A stretch of 64,000 bases of DNA from Calvatia gigantea. Lineage: Eukaryota > Basidiomycota > Agaricomycetes > Agaricales > Lycoperdaceae. A program made the translations under genes and the position numbers. The notes beneath the pieces are model-generated. The model was not told the DNA's origin. It ran no database searches and saw nothing but the letters and a program-made list of their open reading frames with translations. The first letter of the stretch is position 1. Every line of letters starts with the position of its first letter. The DNA is taken from positions 806,001-870,000 of the forward strand of contig JACAAK010000002.1 of NCBI GenBank assembly GCA_025093985.1, in the 5' to 3' direction. Below are positions 22,766 through 32,278 of this stretch, one piece after another.

Positions 22766-23329
22766 TTAGAAATTGACATTAACGGGGGCACAGTTCAAAG
22801 CGTTGACCAAGCCAGGCTAGTGAGGGACACATGTTAACGGAGCCCGAATTTAACACAGAGGAAATATACATACGAAAGGGTTCTGCTGGCAACAAACGGG
22901 TTGAGCAGCGCAATTGTTACCTCCAATGCCAATATCGGTAGAGATGGGGTCACAACCGAGACCGAGGAAGATGGGAATGTTGGCAACGATGTCGAGGATG
23001 TCACCAGTGTTGGCATTGTCGGTTCCCCGGAATCGCCTGAATTTCGTTGCCTAAGTTGTGTGAGGAGCGGGGTAGAGAAACGGTAGTGGAGGGGGCATAC
23101 AGCAGCTCAACTGGCCGACATTGCACTGGCCCGCGTCCTCATGGTGTTCATGGTGTTCGTGGTGTTCGTGGTGAGGATCATACTGGGGGTCATGGGCCGG
23201 GAAGGTCGGAGCGGCCTGTTGACCAGTGCATATAATGAGCAATAATATCCGTCGTGTTGCCCAGAATACACTCACCAAAGCCACCATAGGAAGAGCGACG
23301 AGGGAGATAGTAAAAAAACGAGAGAACAT
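22766..23329 (-). pseudogene. Class I hydrophobin 3 (array copy 2), frame broken in exon 3
   Basis: Start ATG 23329 (MFSRFFTISLVALPMVAL). Exon 2 has the longest His/Glu linker of the array (PHHEHHEHHEHHEDAG) and [10 protein letters not shown]. Exon 3 starts normally (NEIQAIPG), but four Cs at 23025-23028, against three in copies 3 and 4, shift the frame and give an early TGA. Beyond this, the correct frame still encodes a complete hydrophobin core ([26 protein letters not shown]) and the last exon LNCAPVNVNF. No alternative splice site restores the frame. This is either a very recent pseudogene or a one-base consensus error. Confidence 0.8.
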
Positions 23330-23406
23330 ATTGGTTGGGACTTTGTGGATGTAGATAGTGAAAGAACGAAGCGAATACTGAAGGAATCCAAGCTGTCCTG
23401 AGGCCT

Positions 23407-23412
23407 TATATA
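23407..23412 (-). promoter_or_regulatory. TATA box of hydrophobin 3
   Basis: TATATA in ccttatatacccatcc, about 78 bases upstream of ATG 23329. The promoter looks intact although the coding frame is broken. Confidence 0.65.
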
Positions 23413-24025
23413 CCCATCCTCTCCACCCGAATATTTGAAATGGGGTTCAAAGTATTTGGAAGCCCTTAAACATCGTTCAACGGGGCGGCCTGCGAACAAG
23501 ACATGTTTTAAACTTCAAAAGAACGGCGACAACACTATGTTCCAAAGATGAGTAGGAAGGTGCTAGATCAGGTAAGGCATCTTCTAAGTCTGATTGCATT
23601 TAGGGGTTCCGGACACCACTCTTGGCGCTTGGCGAACGACTGGACAGTCTAAATGAAATTCCGTCGTTTGAGCTTTCATTGGGGAAGATCACGGGACACC
23701 GGAGATTGGGATCTCAGAATCTAAGAGCGATATTGGCGGTTGGTTCCTGGTGTTGTTTGATAGGCTGTAAGAGTGACGTTTGTCTTTCTTTCTGGCGTCA
23801 ACAGCACCACAAGCGTTGAATTCTGGAAGGGGGGAATATTCTTCGGGCATACATCAGCAGAAAAACTAGACGGCCGCAAGGGTTGTAACCAGCTTCCTAA
23901 TATATTGGCAGCTATTCTGGCGGTAACCACTCAATACTAAGTACTAATGTCATAAGCAGAAGTTGGAAGGACGCAGAAACACTTGAACGGCCCATTCGGC
24001 CAATGGATGACGATGCTTTCCATTG

Positions 24026-24068
24026 TCATAGAAAGCTGCTTAGTTTTACGCGTTTACGAACGGCGGCC
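24026..24068 (-). repeat. Copy of CTF18 3' tail in spacer
   Basis: Closely resembles the native CTF18 end at 28,539-28,580: the phrase cattgtcatagaaagctg with the stop codon, followed by a tail reading VRKRVKLSSFL-like on the minus strand. It lies between hydrophobins 3 and 4. Confidence 0.8.
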
Positions 24069-24274
24069 TGCAGTAGTAAGTTAGACGGTTACCCAGATTG
24101 CGACCAGCCGGAACGCGAGTCACTTGCACGGTTGATCTCAGGTACCTCTCACAAATAAACACACGCGAATTATATGTTATTGGACCATAAACGTCGAACG
24201 ACCGAAAAACAAATCTGTCGGGATACCGTATCTAAAGCTCCGGTGGAATAACCCTGAAGAAAGGAACGGATTAT

Positions 24275-24813
24275 TCAGAGATTGACATTGACGGGGGCAC
24301 AATTCAAGGCGTTGACCAAGCCAGGCTAGTGATGAACACATAAAGTTAGCGGGGTCCAAATTTAACAGAGGAAATATACGTACGAAGGCGTTCTGCTGGC
24401 AACAAACGGGTTGAGCAGCGCAATTGTTACCTCCAATGCCGATAACAGCAGAGATCGGGTTACAATCGAGACCGAGGAGGATGGGAACGTTGGCAGCGAT
24501 GCCGACGAGACCGCCGGCATTAGCATTGTCGGTGCCCGGAATCGCCTGAATCTGGTTGCCTAAGGTATGTATGAGAGACGAGGTTAAAGAAACGGTAGTG
24601 GAGGGGACGTACAAGCAGCTCAACTGGCCGACATTGCACTGGCCTCCGTGCTCGTGGTGTTCGTGGTGAGGATCCTGGGCCGGAGCGGTTGGGGCGGCCC
24701 TATCAATCGATGTGCATAATGAGCAATAATATCCTCCGTGCTGTCCAGAGTACACTTACCAAAACCGCCACGGGAAGAGCGACGAAGGCAATAGTAAAGA
24801 AACGAGAGAACAT
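24275..24813 (-). CDS. Hydrophobin 4 (array copy 3), third cysteine lost, possibly non-functional
   Basis: Start ATG 24813 (MFSRFFTIAFVALPVAVL); linker DPHHEHHEHGG; first cysteine in QCNVGQLSC. Where all other copies read TGCTGTATG (second cysteine, then the intron inside the third), this copy has an extra base (TGCTTGTACG, plus-strand position about 24,613). Splicing at that GTACGT would shift the frame and stop early. If the 53-nt intron is kept, the frame stays open through exon 3 but the Cys-Cys pair becomes Cys-Leu. The rest ([25 protein letters not shown], final exon LNCAPVNVNL) is normal. The TATA box is also altered. It may be a pseudogene or a divergent seven-cysteine form. Confidence 0.7.
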
Positions 24814-24904
24814 ATTGGTTTGGACTTTGTGGGTGTTGATATACGTTGATTGTGAAAGAAAGTGAGGCGGATGCTGAAGGAATTCAACCCCGTCCTGAGG
24901 CCCT

Positions 24905-24911
24905 CATACAC
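24905..24911 (-). promoter_or_regulatory. Degenerate TATA position of hydrophobin 4
   Basis: The position that reads TATATA in sister promoters reads catacac here (context cctcatacacccatcc). Loss of the box fits loss of selection on this copy. Confidence 0.55.
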
Positions 24912-25535
24912 CCATCCCCACCACTTGAATTGGGATTTATTTGAGAACCTCCTGGAAGTCCGCGAACCTTGCCCAGCGCGGCGGTCCGTGAGCGAGACAA
25001 GTCACAAATCTCAAAAGAACGGCGACAAGAACACTATGTTCCGAAAATAGGTAGGAAGATGCCAAATAGGGTACGGCACCTTCTAAGCCTGGCTGCAGTT
25101 AGGGGTTTCGAATACCACTCCTGGCGCACGACTGGACAGCCCAAAACGAGAATCTCCTTGCTGGGGACTTCGTTGGGGGAACCATGGGACACCGGAGATT
25201 GCGATCTCAGAGCCCAAGAGCGGGCCTTGGTGGTTGGTTCTCGATGTTCTTTGACTAGGTCGTAATAGCGACGTTTGTCTTTTCTTCTGGTGTTCATCAG
25301 TACCACAGGCATTGAATATTGAGTTTTGGAGAGAAAACTTACCCTGGCGTATATCAGGAGAGGAATAAGGCGGTAGTGAGGCTTTTAATAGTTTCCTATT
25401 ATTTAGGTTGTTGTCAACCTGGCGGTGACCACTCAATACCCAATGCCATAGCGGAAGTTGGAAGGACACAGATGCATTTGGACGATATCATACGGCCCGA
25501 TTGGAAAAAAAACATGAACGATGGTGCCTTCCATT

Positions 25536-25578
25536 GTCACAGAAGGCTATTCGGTTTCACGCGTTTACGAGCGGTGGC
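25536..25578 (-). repeat. Copy of CTF18 3' tail in spacer
   Basis: Phrase ccattgtcacagaaggctattcggtttcacgcgtttacga resembles the native CTF18 end with several substitutions. It lies between hydrophobins 4 and 5. Confidence 0.75.
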
Positions 25579-25759
25579 GTGCAGTCCTAAGTTAGACGGT
25601 TACCTAGATCGCGGCCAGAACGCTAATCGTCCCGCGTTGGCTAATTGTACCTCACACTGCGGATAAAACAAGCGGATTATCTATTATTGGACCATAAACG
25701 TCGAACGACCAAGAAACGAAATTGCCGGGATACTGTATCTACAACCCCGACTGGGTAAC

Positions 25760-26288
25760 CTAGATATTGACATTGACGGGGGCGCAATTCAAAGCGTTGA
25801 CCAAGCCAGGCTAGTGAGGGGCACACGTTAACGGGGCCGGAAATTTAACACAGAAGAAATAAACATACGAAAGCGTTTTGTTGGCAGCAAACTGGTTGAG
25901 CAGCGCAGCTGTTACCGGAAACGCCGATAAGAGCAGAGATCGGGTTACAGTCGAGACCGAGGAAGACAGGAATATTGGCGGCGACACCGATGAGGCCACC
26001 GGCGTTGGCATTGTCGGTTCCCGGAATCGCCTGAATTTGGTTACCTGAGTTGTGTGAGTGATGAGGTAGAGAAACGGACGGAGTGGAGGGAGCATACAGC
26101 AACTCAACTGGCCGACATTGCACTGGCCTCCGTGGTCATGGTGTTCGTGGTGGGGATCCTGAGCTGGGGCCGTCGGAGCGGCCTGTCGATCGATTGAGCA
26201 ATAACATCCTTTATGTTATCCGGGGTACACTCACCAGAGCCACCATAGGAAAAGTAACGAGGACAGTAGCGAAGAGACGAGAGAACAT
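25760..26288 (-). CDS. Class I hydrophobin 5 (array copy 4)
   Basis: Start ATG 26288 with signal peptide MFSRLFATVLVTFPMVAL. Exon 2 encodes AAPTAPAQD, the His-rich linker HHEHHDHGG and [10 protein letters not shown], with the intron in the third cysteine codon. Exon 3 encodes NQIQAIPGTDNANAGGLIGV, FLGLDCNPI, VSGNSCAAQ and PVCCQQNAF. Exon 4 encodes PGLVNALNCAPVNVNI and a stop at 25760. Eight cysteines with spacing 6/0/31/13/5/0/13 and all splice sites are intact. It has an intact TATATA box. Confidence 0.93.
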
Positions 26289-26367
26289 ATTGGTTGTGAC
26301 CTTGTGGATGTTGATAGTGAGAGAATGGGGGCGAATACTGAGGAGATCCAAGCCATCCTGAGGCCCT

Positions 26368-26373
26368 TATATA
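26368..26373 (-). promoter_or_regulatory. TATA box of hydrophobin 5
   Basis: TATATA in cccttatatacccatcc about 80 bases upstream of ATG 26288, at the conserved distance. Confidence 0.7.
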
Positions 26374-26914
26374 CCCATCCCCACCACTTGAACTGGGGTT
26401 TATCTGGGAACTCTTTGGAAGTCCGTGGACCTTGCTCAACACGACGGATGCCGGATAGGGTAAGGCTTCTTTTCAGCTTCAGCTTCTGATTGCATTTAGA
26501 GTTCTAGATACCGCTCCGGGCGCATACGACTAGACGGTCCAAATGAGAACCAGGATATCCCAATTCCGTCATTGGGACCTTCATTGGGAAGATCATGGGG
26601 CATCGGAGATTAGTATCTCAAAGTCTATGTAGGAGCAACTGTCGGCGGTTGGTTCTTGATGTTCTGTGGTATGTAGGTTGTAAGTGTGACGTTTGTCTCT
26701 TTTTTTGCAGTGTCGATAGCGCCCTCATGAGCAGAGGACAAGATGGCCGCGAGGTTTGTGATCAGTTCCCTAAAATCTATGTCGTAGTTGACTTGTCTAC
26801 ATCAGCAGCTATCCCGGCGATAACCGCTCTTCAATATCCAATTTCGCAGCAGAAGCTGGGAGGACACAGAAGCTTTATTTTTACCCTCCGTGACTGGGGT
26901 CGCAGAAGCATGTA

Positions 26915-27113
26915 AATGATCCATTCGTTCGGATAGCAGGTCCGGATTAGCTTGCGCGAGCAATGTTCTGGCTGGTTGCGATCTGCATAATTGTCTAGTA
27001 CTGCAGACCGCGGTTCGTAAACGTTTAAACCCGTGAAGCTAAACAGCTTTCTGTGATAATGGAAAGCATCGCCGTCCATGTTTTTGTATCAGACCGTATT
27101 CTTATGTGCAGAC
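26915..27113. repeat. Inverted ~200-bp segment of the repeat unit, with inverted CTF18 tail
   Basis: In this spacer the CTF18-tail phrase appears on the plus strand (aaacccgtgaagctaaacag at about 27,028), while in the other units and in the native gene it is on the minus strand. Flanking phrases of the unit (gactgcgaccagcc-like sequence, and the native tatcaggccgtattcttatg block) are inverted with it. Normal orientation resumes at about 27,113 (caaacacacgg). Confidence 0.75.
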
Positions 27114-27230
27114 AAACACACGGATGATCTATTACTGGACCATAAAGACAACAACGACCAAGGAACGAACTTGTCGGAGTACCATATCTACAACTCCGGC
27201 GGGGTAACCCCGGAGAAAAGAACGTGTAAT

Positions 27231-27772
27231 TTAGAGATTGACGTTGACGGGAGAGCAATTCAAAGCGTTGACCAAGCCAGGCTAGTAGTGAACACATGTT
27301 AACAGGGCCCAAATCTAAACAGAAAAATACACGTACGAAAGGATTGCCCTGGCAGCAAACGGGTTGAGCCGCGCAATTGTTTCCTCCAATGCCAACAACA
27401 GCAGAGATCGGGTTACAATCGAGACCGAGGAGGATGGGAACGTTGGCAGCGACGCCAACAAGGCCACCAGCGTTAGCATTGTTGGTGCCCGGAATTGCCT
27501 GGATTTGGTTGCCTAGGGTATGTGTGAGTGACAAGGTAGAAAAACGGTAGTGGAGGGAGCATACAGCAGCTCAACTGGCCGACATTGCACTGGCCTCCGT
27601 GGTCATGGTGTTCATGGTGTTCGCGATAGGGATCCTGGGCTGGGGCGGTCGGAGCGGCCTGTCAATCGATGTGTATAATGAGCAATAATATTCTTCGTGT
27701 TGTCCAGAGTACACTCACCAAAGCCACCATAGGAAGAGCTACGAGGGCGATAGCAAAGAAACGAGAGAACAT
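27231..27772 (-). CDS. Class I hydrophobin 6 (array copy 5)
   Basis: Start ATG 27772, signal peptide MFSRFFAIALVALPMVAL. Exon 2 encodes AAPTAPAQDPYREHHEHHDH and [10 protein letters not shown]; exon 3 encodes NQIQAIPGTNNANAGGLVGV, LLGLDCNPISAVVGIGGNNC and [12 protein letters not shown]; exon 4 encodes [16 protein letters not shown] and a stop at 27231. Intact frame, cysteines and splice sites. It is the copy next to CTF18. Its promoter and the native CTF18 end (27,773-28,580) look like the template for the spacers of the other units. The TATA position reads TATATG. Confidence 0.93.
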
Positions 27773-27849
27773 AACTGTTAGGACTTCGAGGATGTTGATA
27801 GTGAAAGAACGAGGTGAATGCCGAAAAAAACCAAGCTATCCTGAGGATC

Positions 27850-27856
27850 TTATATG
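27850..27856 (-). promoter_or_regulatory. TATA-like box of hydrophobin 6
   Basis: The phrase atcttatatgcccatcc sits at the position of the sister TATA boxes, about 80 bases upstream of ATG 27772, with one change (TATATG). Confidence 0.55.
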
Positions 27857-28538
27857 CCCATCCCTACTACTTGAACTAGGATTTATTTCAGGGACTTTTT
27901 GGGGATCCTGTGGACCTTGCTCAATGCGGCGGTCTGCGAGTAAGGCAAGTTAAAAATTTCAGAAGAACTGAGACAAGAATATTGCGATGGGCAGGAAGGT
28001 GCCAAACAAGGTAAGGTCTCTTCTAAGCTCCAAGCTTCGGGCCTTCGGGCTCCCGATTGCATTTAGGGTTCTGAATACCGCTCTCGACACACACGACCGG
28101 ACAAGTCCAAACGAGGGTCAGGATATCCCAATGCTGTTGTTGGGGAAAGTCACGGGACATCGGAGATTAGGACCTCAGAGTCCAGGAGCGATATCGGCGG
28201 TTGGTTCTTGATGTTCTGTGGTAGGTTGTAGTGATGGTGCTTATCTTTTTCTGGTGCTAACAGCAATAGGACACTAAAATGTGGTGCGAAAAAATGTTCT
28301 TGAGATGTACAAAGAGTGGAATAAGGTGGCCGTGAGACTTATAAGTAGCTTCCTGGTACTTAGGCCGTCGCCAAATCTGGGTCGGGCAACCATTCCAGGG
28401 GTGACCACTTCTCAGATCTCAGCATCCCATGTCATAGCGGAAGCTGGAAGGACGTAGAAAAGTTTGAACGATCCATTCGAGCACAACACATAAGAATACG
28501 GCCTGATACAAAAACATTGACGGTGGTGCTTTCCATTG

Positions 28539-31500
28539 TCATAGAAAGCTGTTTAGTTTCACAGGTTTACGGACAGCGGCGGAATTTCCTGCGTTGAACT
28601 TGTACGACACAAGGTAAGCTTCAGCCTTTTGTTTCTGTGCCGCGGATTTTCGGAGAGCGGTCTCCTTAACCGTAATCGCACGTCCAAAGAAATCTGTTGG
28701 AGTCTGATATGGCAAAGTAAATATTCTCGTGCCAAGAGCCGAACCCAAAACCAATTTACCTTTTCAGCAGCATCTTGGGCGTCCATCTTCAGTCCGCTTT
28801 GGAGCAGGCCCGGACTCAGGCTCTGCGTGACTATTGACTTCGCTGCTAGATAAAGCATTAGAATAGGGTTCACTAGCGGCAGAATCTACCAGTAAGTTAC
28901 CTTGACTTGAACTGACCAACTGTCTGGCGTCTGGTCACCTTGCCCTTCTCGATGGCTTCGAAATTTCGAGTCACCAACGTCGCGTCAACCTGGGGGGGGG
29001 TTCGATGTTCGGTGTCAGTTACAGCGAGGTCATCGGAGTACATTATTTGCCCACTTCTGTAGCGACCAGGTGGCGCACCGCATAACGCGAGGCGGTAATA
29101 TCGTTCGCTCGTTTGCCATCGTACGTTATGAATACGTCGATAGGCCTGTGTAAAAAAAAAAAGTGATCAGATGTCGCGAATCGCTTCGTTCCATTCTTGG
29201 TGAGCTTACGGCTCCAGACGGTAAGATAACTGCCCATCTCCCCCCCTGTCCTGAACGAATTGCAGCTCGAGTGCTGCCATGATTTCGACGAGTCGTGTCA
29301 GCAAGAATCGTTCCTCGGAGCGGATCACCTGACTGTTCACCTAAAGTGACGTGTCAACGTTTCAACCCGGAAGTTTGGCAAGATGAGAGTTAAAACTGAC
29401 AGGTCTGAGGGGAGGAGAAATGATTCTATTAATGAATGGGGTGAATTCGAGTTGGAGTATTGGGGTATTAGCAAAATGTCGGTAGGCTCCTTCGCGAAGT
29501 GTCGCATTTCGAAGACATCGGGCGAGTGATTCGTAAATTCCCTCATTCGATTTCGTTAGTTGGTGGTGCTAGAGATTGTGAGTGAGATCAAGTTCCCCTT
29601 GCATGGATAATTATGTAAACTAACTTCCCAGTCAGAATAACTGCGTTCTATCCTTTGGGACCCTCGGGCTTGGAACAGTGGGTAGAACGGGACAAGAGTG
29701 TAGGGCAAGTATGAGTAGAGGGCGAATTCATTGTCGGAAAACATGGACGAGGATAGCGCGTCGTAGGTAACTAGCCATTCATTCGCACTCTCATAACGTG
29801 CGAAGTTGGCATCATGGTGATGGAGGGTGGCGTAATGCTCAAAGCAGCCTGTAGCCAATCAGCAATACGACTCGTCAAACCTTAGACAAACTGACCATTT
29901 GCAATAGCCGCATCTTTCCCGCTACTCTCTATCTCATGGCTTAGTCGGGCGACATATCTTAATTCTTGTTCTTCGGTCATCGCTAACTCCTTGACTCGCT
30001 TTTTGGTTAACGGGCTGAAGATGCTGTTAACCACCGAAAGAACGGATACATCCCCTTCCTTCATGCCAACTGTAGCTTTACGAATGACCGCTTCCGTCAC
30101 TTCTTCCTTCCGTGATTTAACGAACTGCACGGATAAGTTAAACTTGTGGTCCAGGCCAGGCGAGAATATGCGCAGACGGAATGAAAAACTTACCTGTAGC
30201 GTGTTGATACAGCCGCGGAAGTCGCCCTTAGCCATCCGAGACGAGGGTGTTTAATGCCCGGGCTTCGGTCCTGAGTCCCTCGGTATCGCAAATTTCTTGG
30301 AGACGCCGGACAGTATGGAAATCCGCTGGCCGCGTAAACCGTACTTGGAAGGCATGGGGCCTCAATTTAGCTAACGACGAAGCATTGGCGTCGTTGCAAA
30401 TGCAGATAATTGGGCGGAGGAGGGGCCTTTGAGCGCTTTGCTGTTGCTTTTGACCTGGCCGTTCTAAGGGATTGATCGTAAAGATGAAAGGTACGCTGCG
30501 CATATAGGATACGTACTCTTCTTTTTTCCCTTGTTCTGTGTCAACTGAACGAGATTGTGGATGAAAGAATTTGTCTGCCAAAAAAAAGAAAAAAGCTGAA
30601 TTAAGCGCCCGAATGGATTTAATCAGTGTGGCCGCCCACATTTTCACCAGCTCCAGTTGCACCATCAATTTCGTCAATAACCAGGAGGACTGGCTTTTTA
30701 CTGTTAAGTATGTGGCCTGCCTCGAGGGTAGGGCGGATTCTATCGTCCACAACATTCCCAGCCCGGGCATCACTAGATATATGGGTTGTTAGCTCAAGCG
30801 CGTATTTCTGTTCAGGGATTATACAAACCTAGCATTGATTTCCATGACATCGTAGCCTGCGTGACGGGCTACAACGTGCGCCAACGTGGTCTTGCCCAGT
30901 CCCGGAGGTCCAGACAGGAGGAGAATCTAAAGTTGTATTAGCAATAGGCCCTTTTCAGAGCCAAAAGCTTCACCTTTTCCCGTGGTCGGTGGTACTCGTC
31001 ATCAGCGTTGAAATTCTCACTTTCATCACGCTGTCGCTTCTTGCCTTTTGCCTTCCCAAAGACGCAAAAATCCCATTGTTTGACCCACACCATAGTGTCG
31101 CGTGCAACACGGTCATTTCCTATGAGATCCGTGAAACAGGCCGGCCGATAGCGATCTACCCAGAGTGTATCTTCATACGTGACCGCACTTGTTTGTGAAG
31201 ACTGGGTTGCCGGGCTGAAGCCAAATATAAGCAAGTGTAATCACACTATACGAAATCACCTACTCTTGCAAACTCTCAGCGACTTGAATAGAAAGATCAT
31301 CAAGGAGGCGGTGAATTGGTCTATCGAGGAGCTTGGAAAACGGGGAGGATGTAGAGCTTGATGTCTGGAAAATGTGGCTCAGCATTTGTTGTTTACCAAG
31401 AAACGACCACCGTACCGTGGAAGGCTGGGTGCGTTTGCGCCTTTTGAAAAAAATGGTTTTTCCGTTAAACGCCGTGGCCGGAATGGAGCCAGGAGGTGCT

Positions 31501-32035
31501 AGTTCGACGGGCAAGCCTTGATCGGAATCAAGTAAACCGGATGGTCGTCCCGAAAGTCGTATTTGAGGGGAGGGAAGTAGCTGTCTTAAAGTTTAGTATA
31601 TGTGGAAATGCAAATATTCAGCATGAAAAGTACCTTGTTCATCGAGGGTTCCCAATGTCCCAAGCAGAGACGCTTGCCCGAAGGACATTGGTGCGATTTC
31701 AGAAGTCACTGTTACTGAGTCCAATGGCGACTCTTCTGCAAGTTTTTGAGCTGTCTTTGCTTTTGATAATAGGCTTGTTAAAGTGAAAGAGGGAGTATCT
31801 AAGCCAACCATGAATGTTTGAACGATCAAAACTTCTGGAGGGGGGGTAGTAAAACCAGATGCTCACGTCCTTGCGACAGTTCTGCAAGCTCCTCAAGCGC
31901 ATCTTTTCGCTCAGAGGGTATATCAGGTAAGAGTCCGTTCGGACTTGTTGGGACCCCACCAATCTTTGTGCATTCAGTGTTAGTCGTCAGGGTGGAAGTC
32001 GAGCCAAGCAGTCCGTTAGGGGCGAAAAACGCCAT
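28539..32035 (-). CDS. CTF18: Ctf18, large subunit of an alternative RFC clamp loader
   Basis: AAA+ clamp-loader subunit acting with Rfc2-5 (and Ctf8/Dcc1) on PCNA in replication and sister-chromatid cohesion. Start ATG 32035 ([16 protein letters not shown]). Motifs in order: [20 protein letters not shown] and [20 protein letters not shown] (31,050-31,170), Walker [22 protein letters not shown] (about 30,890), [14 protein letters not shown], Walker [38 protein letters not shown] and [20 protein letters not shown]. The long C-terminal part ends in [21 protein letters not shown] and a stop at 28539. This C-terminal peptide is the Ctf8/Dcc1- and polymerase-binding end in known orthologs. The gene is divergent from the DUF3835 gene, with 243 bases between starts. 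Confidence 0.9.
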
Positions 32036-32278
32036 TTTGTCGTTCCTCGACAGCGTTCACTGAAATCTAAGCAACTGAGGTGTTAGTGCACAGATGTTTA
32101 CGCGTGAAGCGGAACGGGGGACAAAAGACAAGAGACACGCGACGCTGCCAATAATCGTTCAATGTGATCGACGTCACACACTGCATGATCGCGTTGTTTG
32201 GCACCACCTCCTCAACCACATAAGATGATCTAATCATCCCCCTTAGCCTGCAATTTATCACACTTCCACAGCTTCGCT
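32036..32278. promoter_or_regulatory. Shared divergent promoter of CTF18 and the DUF3835 gene
   Basis: Only 243 bases separate the two start codons on opposite strands. It includes cgcgacgctgcc (about 32,138) and cgatcgacgtcac-like sequence (about 32,165), the latter holding a TGACGT-type half site. The regulation is inferred from geometry only. Confidence 0.45.

Larger units (their letters stand above)
21130..28580. repeat. Tandem array of ~1.5 kb units, each hydrophobin gene plus CTF18 3' tail
   Basis: Five hydrophobin stop codons lie at 21255, 22766, 24275, 25760 and 27231, that is at spacings of 1511, 1509, 1485 and 1471 bases. Spacer phrases recur in each unit, for example caccggagattgggatctca, acgtttgtctttctttctgg and tttacgaacggcggcctgcag. 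The right boundary falls at the 3' end of CTF18, whose last codons recur in each spacer. The left boundary is about 21,130, where similarity to the other units starts. Confidence 0.88.

Noticed and set aside
21130..28580. Tandem repeats considered as a transposon or CRISPR-like array
   Set aside because: Units are 1.5 kb and each contains a spliced hydrophobin gene; there is no transposase, terminal repeat or short-repeat/spacer pattern.
28976..29000. Run of Gs near 28,990 considered as a quadruplex or regulatory site
   Set aside because: It is a single G-run in an intron region of CTF18, without the four G-tracts needed for a clear quadruplex call.
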